Below, in pieces: positions 26,162-34,811 of a DNA stretch of 64,000 bases. This DNA comes from Palleronia marisminoris (GTDB lineage: Bacteria; Pseudomonadota; Alphaproteobacteria; Rhodobacterales; Rhodobacteraceae): positions 186,001 through 250,000 of the forward strand of contig NZ_FWFV01000003.1 in the NCBI RefSeq assembly GCF_900172315.1, given 5' to 3'. The notes beneath the pieces are model-generated. The model worked only from the letters and a program-made list of their open reading frames with translations, searched no databases and was not told where the DNA came from. The position numbers and the translations under genes are program-made. How positions within the stretch are numbered: position 1 is the stretch's first letter; each line of letters opens with the position of its first letter.

Positions 26162-27635
26162 TGTGCTTGTGGCCGAGGTTCAGACCCCCCGTGTCCCGGT
26201 TGGCCAACTAGAGGGTTCCCCATCCGCAGCAGCGCCATGGGTTGTCGGTCACGGTGTCGAGGCACCCTCTAAGTCTTGCGACCTTCCGCATATCGCGCGT
26301 TTTGCACGTGCTGATCCACATGGACTGTCACGTCACCCGAGGGACATGGGATCCCATCGCTGGCCTGCGCCTGACAGATGCACTTATCGCCCTCCGGACG
26401 ATGGGCCGCCGCCAAGCCGAAGATCTGCTGCTCCGGGTTCACCAGTAAGCTGCATCGGGAAAGTCTGTCATTGAAGGACCGCCTGTCCTTCGTTTCACCC
26501 GGCGGGCACGTGTGCTTCAAGGACGACTTGCGCCATTTCGGGAAGGGATCGGGCAGCTTGGGCCAACGACGCGGGGAGAACTTCGTCTCGCTGCCCACCG
26601 AGGCCGCGTCCAGTGCGGCGGTGAACGCTGCCTTGTCCATCCGGAGCCGAGGAACACGAAGGCCGCGGCGAGCGACCTGCAGACCTGCAGACCTGCACAC
26701 ATCTTCACGGAGAGGCCTTATCCGTCTCGATCCTGCTGGCCGGCTGCGAGGACGGCAGCCCAGTGGTCACGTTCGACGGCAGCGAGGTCGCAACTGACCT
26801 TCTGCCCTACCCGAAGGATTTCCCGAAGCCAGCACCGGCACCTCGCTGGGCGGCTCGGCCGTGCAGATCTTCATCGGCGACCATGGCGACAACGACCTGG
26901 TGATCCATCGATCCCGAGACCGAGCCGGCGCCGCGCTGCCGCTTCACGCACACGACACCACACGAGCTACCTCTTCGCCTCACCAATTGCGGCGTCGACA
27001 TCTCGTCTGACGCGGCCCTGAACAGCGCGTGGACCATCCACCAGTCCGCGAACGAGATCCTCTATTCGCTGCGCCTGGCACCGAATGCCGCGGGGGGCTG
27101 GCGCTGACAGGCGTCGTCCGGCGGGCGCTCCTTCGCAATCCGCTGGCCGATCGATACCTTGTGGGGCTGCCCGCGGGCGCGTCGACAAGGGTCGTGCTGG
27201 TGACGTTCGCGGGCCTCGGGGGCGGCGCGGTCTCGGTTTCACTGGGCGCGCTGACCGGCCGCTTCTTTCCATTGGATGCGGGGTCGCGCCGCGGCGGCGC
27301 GGGTGGAGGGAGCGGAACGCACGCCGCCGCAGCGATCATGCTCGTCGGGATCGTTGAGCCGCAGATGTTCAACGCGCGACCGCCCACACCATCGCCCGCT
27401 CGGCCAATACCGAACAGGTGCGTGGGATCATGTCCCGGCTGATGGGCAACCTCTTGGCATCCGCCGGCACGAAATCGCCTCCTGCACGCTCGGCTCTCTT
27501 GCCGGGGTCGGTCTCTGCTTCTGGTTTCGGCAGGGCCTCTACGCGTTCACCTTCGGCGCGGACAGTGCCGCAGCGCTCGGGATCAGACAGCACCGGAAGT
27601 GGGCGCTTCCGGGGTCGTATGTGGCGGAGGAACGA
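26162..27635. other. 1.47-kb region without a confident gene, probably decayed
   Basis: Open frames are short, switch frame and lack ribosome sites. Several stretches keep protein-like composition in alternating plus-strand frames. For example, around 26,850-26,900 one frame reads SLGGSAVQIFIGDHGDNDLV, and around 27,000-27,090 another reads VDISSDAALNSAWTIHQSAN. In-frame stops interrupt both. This pattern fits pseudogenes worn down by frameshifts. No parent family is recognised. Confidence 0.4.
26674..26697. repeat. Three tandem copies of GACCTGCA
   Basis: An 8-bp unit is repeated three times without interruption inside the non-coding region. It is a simple slipped-strand repeat with no evident function. 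Confidence 0.8.
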
Positions 27636-28286
27636 TCAGAACCGCAATGGCTTCCGCTGCTGCCTGTCGTGGTCGAAGTTATCTGGTGACAGCCACTTCT
27701 CGTAAACGTGCTTCACCTGTTGCCAGTCCCGGTCCGTCATCGCGAACCAGGCGGTGTCGCGGTTGGCGCCCTTCACGACCATGTGCTGGCGGAACACCCC
27801 TTCGAAGCGAAAGCCGAAACGCTCGGCCGCGCGCTTCGACGGGACGTTCAGGTCGTTGCACTTCCATTCGAACCGGCGATACCCGAGGCCGAAGATCTGA
27901 TCTGCGAACAGGAACAGAGCCTCGGTCGCCATCCGGGTGCGCTGCAGCGCCGCGCCCCACATGATATGGCCGATCTCGCACGTGCCATGGGCGGGCTCCA
28001 TCCGCATCAAGGCTTGCCGGCCTTCAGCGCGGCCAGTCGCTTGATCCACCACCGCGAAAAACAGGGGATCGGGCGATGTCGACGCGCCTTCAAGCCACAC
28101 ATCGAACGCCGCACGGTCGGGTGGCGTCTCGGGGAGCCATCGGAACCTTTCTTCCGAGCCTTGCCCGGACGCTGCCAAGAAAAGCATGTCGGCATGGGCG
28201 GCCTCCAGAGGCTCCAGCCGCACATAACGCCCCTCCATCGACACGCGCGCGGGCTTCGGACGAGGAGTCCAGTCTGCGAGATCCAT
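27636..28286 (-). CDS. GNAT family N-acetyltransferase (RimJ/RimL type)
   Basis: A protein of 216 residues from the ATG at 28286 (MDLADWTPRPKPARVSM), with AGGAG 11 bases upstream. The fold is recognised from YVRLEPLEAAHADMLFLAAS, the core CEIGHIMWGAALQRTRMATE (acetyl-CoA loop region), and FEWKCNDLNVPSKRAAERFG with the final GFRFEGVFRQ strand. These are hallmarks of RimJ/RimL-like acetyltransferases that modify protein N-termini or small amines. The substrate is unknown. Confidence 0.88.
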   Translation of the reverse strand: MDLADWTPRPKPARVSMEGRYVRLEPLEAAHADMLFLAASGQGSEERFRWLPETPPDRAAFDVWLEGASTSPDPLFFAVVDQATGRAEGRQALMRMEPAHGTCEIGHIMWGAALQRTRMATEALFLFADQIFGLGYRRFEWKCNDLNVPSKRAAERFGFRFEGVFRQHMVVKGANRDTAWFAMTDRDWQQVKHVYEKWLSPDNFDHDRQQRKPLRF

Positions 28287-28429
28287 CCGTGTTCGGCTCC
28301 TTCTCGCGGGTTCCGAGTCGGATAGCAGCCTTTCGCTGAGGATGGCGCAAGGCACGAACATGCGGACTTGCCGAAAACGCAACTATGGTACATCTGGCGC
28401 TTCAAATCCGGTTGGTGCAGTTTCAGCGC

Positions 28430-29188
28430 ATGACGCATCGCCCCATCGTCCTTGTCACGGGCGCCAGCAAAGGGATCGGCGCCGCAACCGCGCTGGCTTT
28501 TGCAGAGGCCGGCTACGACGTGTGCGTGAACTACCACCGCGATGCGGCCGGCGCGGCCGAGACCGCCGCACGGTGCGAAGCATCCGGGGCCAAGGTTCTC
28601 GTATCTTGCGCCAACGTCGCCGATCGTGCCGCGGTGTCGGACATGCTCGACGCCTGTGACGACGCGCTCGGACCGATCGCTTGCCTGGTGAACAACGCTG
28701 GCATCATCGGTGGCGCCGCCGCCGTCACTGATATCTCTGAGGAAGCCCTTCACGCCACTTTCGCCACCAACGTGTTCGGAGCGCTGTATTGCCTTCAGGA
28801 GGCAGCGCGCCGCATGCGCACCGACCGGGGAGGCGCCGGGGGCGCAATCGTCAACATGTCATCCGTCGCCGCTACGATGGGCTCACCCGGAGAATACGTT
28901 CACTACGCCTCCTCGAAGGGGGCGGTAGAGACGCTGACCATCGGCGCCGGAAAAGAGTTGGGTCCCTTCGGCATACGTGTCACGGCGATCCGGGTGGGAA
29001 CGACGAACACCGGCCTGCACGCGCGAGAAGGAAACGCTGCGCGGCCGGCTTCGATCGCAGCCGCGACACCCTTGGGACGGATTGCCGAACCTGTCGATAT
29101 CGCCGAGGCGGCCGTTTGGCTTGCGTCACCAAAGGCCAACTTCGTCTCGGGAACAGTATTGACCGTAGCGGGGGGGCTGTTGGCCTGA
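28430..29188 (+). CDS. Short-chain dehydrogenase/reductase (SDR)
   Basis: A protein of 252 residues of the classical SDR type. It has the cofactor loop TGASKGIG near residue 12, the NNAG motif near 88, the catalytic Ser in NMSSVAATMG and the YASSKG Tyr/Lys pair near residue 156, and the C-terminal GLLA end. The residue after the second strand (NYHRD) favours NADP(H). It probably reduces or oxidises a small carbonyl or alcohol substrate. The ATG at 28430 is preferred; an upstream in-frame ATG at 28385 would add a non-conserved tail. It is divergent from the GNAT gene. Confidence 0.9.
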   Translation: MTHRPIVLVTGASKGIGAATALAFAEAGYDVCVNYHRDAAGAAETAARCEASGAKVLVSCANVADRAAVSDMLDACDDALGPIACLVNNAGIIGGAAAVTDISEEALHATFATNVFGALYCLQEAARRMRTDRGGAGGAIVNMSSVAATMGSPGEYVHYASSKGAVETLTIGAGKELGPFGIRVTAIRVGTTNTGLHAREGNAARPASIAAATPLGRIAEPVDIAEAAVWLASPKANFVSGTVLTVAGGLLA

Positions 29189-29458
29189 GGCGGAACTTGC
29201 CGTTTCCAACGTCGGGTCCGGAAGGCGCAGTTTCGTTCGCGAAGCCAGAGTGGCCTTGTCACGTGTATGTACCGCCGCTCGCGACACCGACGTCGAATTG
29301 CGTCGCCGAGTTGGCGACTGTTCGCATGCTACAAAAATCTCCCTTCTCGATCCGAGACGCGCAGCTGGATCGAGGTGCATCAGGTAGCCAGCTCGATCCT
29401 AGGCGCCGAGACCTCGAGCGAGCATGAGGGCGTTGCCGCACCTCAGAGCTCGTCGATG

Positions 29459-29905
29459 CTACTTGTAGAAGCCATCGCGCAGGTTGATGCCGTGCTCCAG
29501 CCACGCCTTCATGGCGCAGAGCATCCCGGTCCAGCCCTCACAGTTGCCGAAACTCGACTTCAGGCCATCCTCTGTTTCCGGCCAGCCATACTCACTGATG
29601 CGGACGAGGGTGCGCCCGTCCTCGAGTTCATGAAATGTCATGGTCACCGTGGTCCAGGTGCTCGGATCCTGAGTTGCCTCCCACTGGAGGACGATCTTTT
29701 CGTTCTGGACCACCTCCTGCACCAGAACAGGGAATGCTCCGGGAAAATCGTGGAAATCCCAAGTCACCTCTGCGCCGGGCGCCAGCCTTCCCTTGGCGCC
29801 GCCGGTGGTGAAGAAGCAGGACAAGCGATCGGGATCGGCGACTGCCTCGAACACCTCGTTGACGGACTTCGGCATCCGCCCGGCCACCGTGAACTTCAGC
29901 TCCAT
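29459..29905 (-). CDS. SRPBCC/AHSA1 domain protein
   Basis: A protein of 148 residues from the ATG at 29905, with GAGG about 10 bases upstream. An in-frame GTG at 29923 would add six residues. The START-like fold is recognised from AGRMPKSVNEVFEAVADPDR, then SCFFTTGGAKG, VTWDFHDFPG, and the C-terminal helix SFGNCEGWTGMLCAMKAWLE. AHSA1 proteins bind small hydrophobic ligands. They are often paired, as here, with a divergent ArsR-type regulator that shares the promoter. Confidence 0.85.
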   Translation of the reverse strand: MELKFTVAGRMPKSVNEVFEAVADPDRLSCFFTTGGAKGRLAPGAEVTWDFHDFPGAFPVLVQEVVQNEKIVLQWEATQDPSTWTTVTMTFHELEDGRTLVRISEYGWPETEDGLKSSFGNCEGWTGMLCAMKAWLEHGINLRDGFYK

Positions 29906-29934
29906 CTCGCGAATCCTCTTCACGTTTTCCCAAT

Positions 29935-29956
29935 CATGTTATATATCTATAACATG
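29935..29956. promoter_or_regulatory. Palindromic ArsR-type operator overlapping the arsR start codon
   Basis: CATGTTATA and TATAACATG form perfect 9-bp arms around a 4-base spacer (TATC). The right arm ends exactly in the ATG of the ArsR gene (29954-29956), and the left arm lies 30 bases from the divergent AHSA1 start. A bound dimer would shut both genes. The TATAAC core could also be a -10 element. Confidence 0.7.
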
Positions 29957-30319
29957 TCAACTGAAGAAAATTTCGACCTCCTGTTCAAGGCGCTCAGCAA
30001 TCGGTCCCGGCGGGAGCTGCTGGATCTGCTGACGGATGGCCCCAAGACCACAGGCGCCTTGTGCGAGGCATTTCCCAGAATCGATCGCTGCACGGTCATG
30101 CAGCATCTCGGAGTACTGCAGAAAGCTGGTCTGGTCGTCGCGGAACGGCGCGGTCGGGAGCGGTGGAACCACTTGAACGCCATGCCGATCCACGAGCTAC
30201 AGAAGCGGTGGATCGGGCCCTACGCAGACCATGCCGTCACGATGCTCGACCAGTTGCAGGTTGCTGTTGAGGGACAAGAGCCACCGGCGGCGTCCGGACG
30301 GGCTGACTTGAAGAGCTGA
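29954..30319 (+). CDS. ArsR-family (SdpR-like) winged-helix regulator
   Basis: A protein of 121 residues. The winged helix runs FDLLFKALSNRSRRELLDLL, then TTGALCEAFPRIDRCTVMQH and VLQKAGLVVAERRGRERWNH. No metal-binding ELCVCD-like motif is present, so it is probably not a metal sensor. The start at 29954 lies within a palindrome and has no clear Shine-Dalgarno, suggesting a leaderless or very short-leader mRNA and autoregulation. It is paired with the divergent AHSA1 gene. Confidence 0.88.
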   Translation: MSTEENFDLLFKALSNRSRRELLDLLTDGPKTTGALCEAFPRIDRCTVMQHLGVLQKAGLVVAERRGRERWNHLNAMPIHELQKRWIGPYADHAVTMLDQLQVAVEGQEPPAASGRADLKS

Positions 30320-30719
30320 CAGAAACTTCATGCTCATCCGGGGAGGAAGAGGGTCGTCGGCCCTTCTTCCTGCACTCGGGTCAGACCTCAAGGGCCTCGT
30401 CAGGCAGGTTGTTGACCGCGCCTCACCTGACTCCTTGAGGAGCACAGGCATCTTCTTGTGGTGGTTCGGCTCCACCTCGCTGCTGGGCTCAGTCGCCAGG
30501 AAGCCGGACAGACCGTTCGGGCGAAGATTAGCCGGGGCTTCCCCAGTTGTCGCGGTCGAGGCCGGACATGTGGACGACGATGGGCCCGCAAAGATGTCGG
30601 CGACGCCAATGCCATTCTCAAGAGGGTGCTTCAGCAGACAGATCGCATCTATCGGGCAAAAGTCCCGGAGCTCCTGGCTCGGAGAATATCCAGCGCAATC
30701 AAGGGGTGGGACAGCTTGT
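30320..30719. other. 400-bp region left of the integrative element, no confident gene
   Basis: Open frames exist in several frames, but none has a ribosome site with a recognisable protein. It ends at the left copy of the tRNA-Ser repeat (30720). It may contain the truncated flank of whatever originally lay downstream of tRNA-Ser. Confidence 0.4.
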
Positions 30720-30739
30720 TGGCGGAGGAGGTGGGATTC
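30720..30739. repeat. Left attachment site (attL), 20-bp copy of tRNA-Ser 3' end
   Basis: Identical over 20 bp to 46218-46237, in the same orientation. The matching stops just before the T-loop of the tRNA (the left copy continues AGACTACC, the right copy GAACCCAC). This is the expected product of site-specific integration into the 3' end of a tRNA gene. Confidence 0.9.
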
Positions 30740-30793
30740 AGACTACCGTGTCACCCTTTCGCCACACTCCGATAGTACACCACTCATCCCAAC

Positions 30794-30881
30794 TGTCTGA
30801 TAAGGTTATATTCTATTTCCTTGCGCCGCGCATCACGCGCATTTAACGCTGCTGCTTGTGTCCAACAAGTTATCCAATAAG
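30794..30881 (+). repeat. Putative integrase arm-type sites, left end
   Basis: Three related elements lie inside attL: TGTCTGATAAGG (30794-30805), TGTCCAACAAG (30859-30869) and TATCCAATAAGG (30871-30882). The last two are 12 bp apart. The same motif, again doubled with 12-bp spacing, occurs inside the right border at 46148-46170. Position and phasing fit arm-binding sites of a tyrosine integrase. Confidence 0.55.
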
Positions 30882-30903
30882 GACACCAACAAGGGGGCGG
30901 AGA

Positions 30904-32496
30904 ATGACGTTTCGACCACGGCGCGGGAACTATGTCCGCGAGCACCGGGGACGGTATTATTACCGCCGCGCGATCCCTCAGAAGGTCCGCCATCTGTTCG
31001 CGGAAAAGACCGAATGGGTGATCCCGCTGGAAGGTCGCAGCGATACTGAGCGATCCACTGAGGCGCAGGCCATCGCGCACAGACATAATCGGCAGATCGA
31101 GTTCGCGGACGCGCCGATGTTGGAAGAGCTTCCCCGCACCGACGAAGCGGGAAGCTCGCCGTCAAATCCTGCAGAAGCCGTGATGTACGACCTTTACCCG
31201 CAAGGCCTTCCCCCCGGTGCCGCAACACCGACTCCCCTGTCAGTCTATCGGGATGGCCAGCGCCACGAGGTGTACAAAGTCGCCATCACCGAGTTGCCGC
31301 AAGTACGCCGCCGCCTCGAAGGCGAGGGTTACTTCGTCATGTCGATTGCGGAAATGGAAGAGCAAGCAGAGCTAGCGGCACTATGGAACGGCCTGCCAAC
31401 TGCGAAGGACGAAACCGCGCGCGAACTGTCCGAATTGAAGATTGAGAAGCGTGAAACAGTAATCGATGCACTAGCCCACGTCAGTGGGCACACGGTTACG
31501 TCGATTCTTGACGATTGGCGGCGGCAGGAGAAGCAAGCACACACAACGTGGAAGAAGCATGTCCAGTACGTGAACGAGTTCGCCAAGTTGCACGGCGACT
31601 TGGCGCTACAGGACGTGACCAAGCGCCACGTGGTCGAGTACGTCGCGTATGCGCAAGGTTTGACCTACCAAGGCAAACCGCTGTCGCCCGCGTCAGTAAG
31701 AAAGCGGCTGGATAGCGTCCGGGCACTTCTGGGCTACGCCGTGTCGGCTGATATCATCGATGCCAACCCTGCCACCGGGGTGAGGCCGCCGAAAGACACA
31801 CGCCCGAAAACGTCACGAAGCTACGCAAGCTTCGAACCGGCTGAAGTCCGTAAGCTGGTGGACGTCGCGTCAGAGCTATGGAGCAAGCGACGCGACAAGC
31901 GCCCCGGACGCGCCCGCGACCTGACCACGGCACTGCAGGTACTCGTTTGGAGTGGGGCGAGGCCAGAAGAAATCGCTCAGGCTCGCAGGAGTGACGTCGA
32001 TCTAGCGCGGGGCGTCATTCGCATAACGAACGACGAGTCCGACGACGACGCCCGACCCCGGCTTACGAAGAACGAACACAGCATCCGTGAAGTGCCGATA
32101 CATCCCCGGCTGACGCCGGTCCTGACCCAACACCTACGCTCGCACAATGGCCCCCTACTCTTCCCGTCGTTTGAGCCTGAGGCCACCCCTGCCGAACTGG
32201 AAGAGGCGGAGCGCACAGGGGTTCTAGAGGTGAAGGGACGCTATGCCCGCCCTATCAGCCGGGAGTGGACAGACAACTTGCGCGAGCGGATCACGGACGA
32301 CCCCCGCAAGGTCCTGTACAGTCTGCGTCACTCGTGGAGTGCGGAGTCCCGCCGTACTGGCATGCCCGAACATGTTCGGAATGCCATCATGGGCCATGCA
32401 GACGACAACCCGCATGCGGGTCGATACGGCGGCGATGCGGATTGGACGGAAGAGAAGCGGAAGCACGTCGAGCGGATGAATTGCCTACACGATTGA
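30904..32496 (+). CDS. Tyrosine-type site-specific integrase
   Basis: A protein of 530 residues from the ATG at 30904, with GGCGGAG just before it. The N-terminal arm-binding region starts FRPRRGNYVREHRGRYYYRR. The core-binding SAM-like domain (VTSILDDWRRQEKQAHTTWK) lies near residues 195-290. The catalytic domain carries Arg in WSGARPEEIAQARRSDVD, the SLRHSWSAESRRTG and NAIMGHADDN boxes (His-x-x-Arg, His) and the nucleophile Tyr in GRYGGD. It is longer than the usual 400 residues because of an acidic insert near residues 70-190. It should insert the element at tRNA-Ser. It is transcribed inward from attL. Confidence 0.93.
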   Translation: MTFRPRRGNYVREHRGRYYYRRAIPQKVRHLFAEKTEWVIPLEGRSDTERSTEAQAIAHRHNRQIEFADAPMLEELPRTDEAGSSPSNPAEAVMYDLYPQGLPPGAATPTPLSVYRDGQRHEVYKVAITELPQVRRRLEGEGYFVMSIAEMEEQAELAALWNGLPTAKDETARELSELKIEKRETVIDALAHVSGHTVTSILDDWRRQEKQAHTTWKKHVQYVNEFAKLHGDLALQDVTKRHVVEYVAYAQGLTYQGKPLSPASVRKRLDSVRALLGYAVSADIIDANPATGVRPPKDTRPKTSRSYASFEPAEVRKLVDVASELWSKRRDKRPGRARDLTTALQVLVWSGARPEEIAQARRSDVDLARGVIRITNDESDDDARPRLTKNEHSIREVPIHPRLTPVLTQHLRSHNGPLLFPSFEPEATPAELEEAERTGVLEVKGRYARPISREWTDNLRERITDDPRKVLYSLRHSWSAESRRTGMPEHVRNAIMGHADDNPHAGRYGGDADWTEEKRKHVERMNCLHD

Positions 32497-32519
32497 GGCT
32501 CGCCGTTCCTGATCCGATG

Positions 32520-32542
32520 GAGGCCCGCGTTTAGCGGGCCTC
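32520..32542 (+). terminator. Terminator after integrase
   Basis: A perfect 9-bp stem GAGGCCCGC/GCGGGCCTC with a 5-base loop (GTTTA) is followed by TTCGT. It lies 24 bases past the integrase stop and between it and the convergent small gene, so it may serve both strands. Confidence 0.7.
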
Positions 32543-32562
32543 TTCGTAGCGGTCGCCCCCCG

Positions 32563-32772
32563 TTAGGAGGCCTCTGCCTCAATCTCCACCCCGGGAAACA
32601 GGATCACGTTCCCTTGGTCTGCCGCGTCCAGCATCGCCGTTACGTGGTCCTGCAGGCGGGCGAGCGCGCCTAGCAATCCATGCAGATCGTCGCGGGATTC
32701 AGCGGCTTCTGCCTTCGCAAGGTAGTCATGCGAGTCGAGTATTAGCTTAATCATTCTGGGTGTCTCCATCAT
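32563..32772 (-). CDS. Small hypothetical protein
   Basis: A protein of 69 residues from the ATG at 32772 (MMETPRMIKLILDSHDYLAK), with CGGGA upstream. It is largely helical and acidic, with AEAAESRDDLHGLLGALARL, ending NVILFPGVEIEAEAS. It is convergent with the integrase gene. No family is recognised. The position next to the integrase would fit a small regulator or recombination accessory protein, but no DNA-binding motif is visible. Confidence 0.5.
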   Translation of the reverse strand: MMETPRMIKLILDSHDYLAKAEAAESRDDLHGLLGALARLQDHVTAMLDAADQGNVILFPGVEIEAEAS

Positions 32773-32800
32773 TGTCCCGAGAATCATCGATAGCGGTAAA

Positions 32801-32847
32801 ATTCTGCCCTGTCGTCGTAAGAGTTCCTGACCTCCTGAAGGCAGAAT
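32801..32847. promoter_or_regulatory. Inverted repeat upstream of small gene
   Basis: ATTCTGCC (32801-32808) and GGCAGAAT (32840-32847) are perfect 8-bp inverted copies 31 bases apart. They lie in the leader region between the small leftward gene and the rightward gene at 33041, which fits an operator. No protein is assigned. Confidence 0.4.
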
Positions 32848-33040
32848 GTCTGTCATCGGTACCCGGAAATGCGCGCCACGCTCAATAACCGGTTTCCCGC
32901 CGTGCATTCGGTGACCGTTATGAGCCACGACTTGACTTTAGACAATCAGTCAGGCACTATCCAGAAATAAGCCATTGATAAAGAACCCGGGGGGTTCCTG
33001 TCGATTGGCTATCATCCATACCGTCAAAGGAGATTAGCCA

Positions 33041-33574
33041 ATGCTTTGGCTGTCCAAGAAAAACATCGTGGCCGTTACTGGTCGGTCAAAGTCCACGGTC
33101 GACAGCCGCTTGGCTGGGCTGAGCTTCCAGAAATACGGAAATAACCAGAATACCTATGAGCTTTCCCAGTGCTTGGCCCGACTTCGCCCCGACGAGGTAA
33201 CGCCGGAACTCTACGCAGCCGCGCGAGACGATGGCGATGATCTACACGTAGGCGAGCGCCCCGTACGCACGGCGGCATTACTCGACCGTTGGTTTACTCG
33301 GGACATCGCGAGCCGTGCCCAGCGGATTCGTAATTGGTTCACTGCGCGGTGTTCGGGCGTCTCGGAAAGCAACGTCATTATCGAGCACTTGCCCCGGCTG
33401 CAGTACATCGCCCCGCTACACCCCACCGCCCTGCAGTGGGTCACCTGCGGCGACCACGAACACCTCCCGGATTTTGAATGGGTAGTCCCGTTCGCAATCG
33501 CCAACGTCAAGCATGACCCCGACTGGAATCGCCTCTTCGACCCTTCCGATATCAACCAAATGGAGAATGCATAA
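33041..33574 (+). CDS. Hypothetical protein with N-terminal helix-turn-helix-like segment
   Basis: A protein of 177 residues; the ATG has GGAG 8 bases upstream. The first 50 residues (LSKKNIVAVTGRSKSTVDSR, then YELSQCLARLR) look like the winged helix of excisionase or phage Nu1-type DNA-packaging proteins. The remainder (about 60-177) is not recognised. It is the first gene of a rightward run of five small genes with 1-base to 23-base overlaps. A DNA-binding or regulatory role is a guess from the N-terminus. Confidence 0.6.
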   Translation: MLWLSKKNIVAVTGRSKSTVDSRLAGLSFQKYGNNQNTYELSQCLARLRPDEVTPELYAAARDDGDDLHVGERPVRTAALLDRWFTRDIASRAQRIRNWFTARCSGVSESNVIIEHLPRLQYIAPLHPTALQWVTCGDHEHLPDFEWVVPFAIANVKHDPDWNRLFDPSDINQMENA

Positions 33575-34023
33575 TGTCTTACACCCTCACAGCCGTAGAG
33601 AGATCGCGTCTGGACGCCGCCGTAGATCGCGTCATGGCTCACTGCAGGGCGCAGAATTGGACCGTGGACCGCTCTGAGGTGGAGCAACTCCCCTCTGTCC
33701 GCATCTTTGCGCTTAGCCCCTCTGCAGGATTTACGGGCTGGGAATCGGAGGTTCGCGGGATCGGAACGGTAGCGGCGTCGATCCGCAATTCCGAGACGGT
33801 CGCGGCGATCCAGAGCGGCGAGAGCGAAGGGCGGGACGTCCTCGCCGGAATGAACGCTGAGCAACGGATCAATTTTGCCCGCGCCAATTCCCTCGACGGC
33901 ACCCGCAAGGAAAGCAAGCCGAAGCTATCGGCGGAAGAATCCAAGGCGGCGCTTCAGCAGATTTGGCGCATGCCGAATGGCGCTGAAAGGCTGAACATGG
34001 CCAGAAAGATGGGCGTCGCCTAA
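33574..34023 (+). CDS. Hypothetical protein
   Basis: A protein of 149 residues; its ATG overlaps the previous stop (TAATG), so it is translationally coupled. The sequence is soluble, with an alanine-rich helical C-terminal half (SAEESKAALQQIWRMPNGAE, then RLNMARKMGVA). The latter part resembles the short IWRMPNGxERLxxA tails of some phage proteins, but no family can be named. Confidence 0.6.
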   Translation: MSYTLTAVERSRLDAAVDRVMAHCRAQNWTVDRSEVEQLPSVRIFALSPSAGFTGWESEVRGIGTVAASIRNSETVAAIQSGESEGRDVLAGMNAEQRINFARANSLDGTRKESKPKLSAEESKAALQQIWRMPNGAERLNMARKMGVA

Positions 34024-34046
34024 AACAAGAGAGGAAAGGAAAACCA

Positions 34047-34346
34047 ATGTCCTATCGATCAGTAGCAGAATCGGCGTTGCGCATGGCGGAGGGCCAAGGC
34101 CATTCGCTGGCCGCCGAGCTTGATTTTTGTGATTACTCCCGGGCAGTCCGCCGCGAGGTAGAGCGCGAGGTTGAAAACATCTTGTCGGAACGCCGAGCTG
34201 AAGAGAAAGCCGCCGAGAAGAAAAAGAAAGAGAAGGAAGGCCCGGGAGTCCTGCACTTTCCAGCGCCCCCGACCGTCCGCATGTCGCCGGAAAAGGCCCG
34301 CGCAATGCGCGCCGCCGATGACAGACTCCGTAGGGCTGGCGAATGA
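34047..34346 (+). CDS. Hypothetical protein with charged helix
   Basis: A protein of 99 residues; the ATG has GAGGAAAGG upstream. Residues about 32-65 form a strongly charged Glu/Arg/Lys helix, including a run of lysines (EKKKKEKEG). This is followed by a Pro-rich segment and a short Arg-rich helix. The stop overlaps the next start (ATGA). Function unknown. Confidence 0.6.
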   Translation: MSYRSVAESALRMAEGQGHSLAAELDFCDYSRAVRREVEREVENILSERRAEEKAAEKKKKEKEGPGVLHFPAPPTVRMSPEKARAMRAADDRLRRAGE

Positions 34347-34546
34347 GCAGGGGCGAGACGTTCCGGGAACATGATCGCCGGGTGCGCCGGAAGGTTGAGA
34401 AGGACCGCCGATGGAGGAAGGCTCTAAAAATCCGACAAGGATGGGACGAGTCCCGCTTCGCTGAGGAAGAGCGCCAGATACAGGAGCAAATCAAACAAAT
34501 GCTAGAGAGAAAGAACAAGGAAAATGACTACAAGCACGCCGCGTGA
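34343..34546 (+). CDS. Small basic hypothetical protein
   Basis: A protein of 67 residues, almost entirely Arg/Lys/Glu helix (EHDRRVRRKVEKDRRWRKAL), coupled to the previous gene by 4 bases and overlapping the next by 23. It could bind nucleic acid, but nothing more can be supported. Confidence 0.5.
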   Translation: MSRGETFREHDRRVRRKVEKDRRWRKALKIRQGWDESRFAEEERQIQEQIKQMLERKNKENDYKHAA

Positions 34547-34811
34547 AGACGCGATTGAACTGACCTCCCGACTACTGGGAACCTTGGCTAAAGCCATGCG
34601 GAGCCGGGGAATCTCATTCGACCATATCGCAGGGCTAATGGGATCGGATAAGATGGCGCGCGAGGCCCTCGTCAGAGGGCAGTGGTTCCCGTCTCCCGAC
34701 GTGCCCGGCACCTACTTGGCGCGGAAGGGGTCGGGCAAGCTGGCCGAGCTGGTGCCGGTGGAGACGCTCGCCGTCATCGGGGACATCGTACAAGACTGTA
34801 TGCCTGCGTAA
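34524..34811 (+). CDS. Hypothetical protein, last of the small-gene run
   Basis: A protein of 95 residues (MTTSTPREDAIELTSRLLGT), starting inside the previous gene. A central segment, ISFDHIAGLMGSDKMAREAL, resembles a helix-turn-helix. No family is recognised. It is the last of five overlapping small genes transcribed toward the primase-helicase gene. Confidence 0.5.
   Translation: MTTSTPREDAIELTSRLLGTLAKAMRSRGISFDHIAGLMGSDKMAREALVRGQWFPSPDVPGTYLARKGSGKLAELVPVETLAVIGDIVQDCMPA

Noticed and set aside
26269-26700. Minus-strand open frame of 143 codons that might be a transposase remnant
   Set aside because: A stretch starting MDKAAFTAALDAASVG looked protein-like, but no transposase motif, inverted repeat or target duplication was found.
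30330-30800. Plus-strand open frame of 156 codons spanning attL
   Set aside because: It crosses the attachment site into the element, has no ribosome site or domain, and its end is chance read-through of the tRNA repeat.
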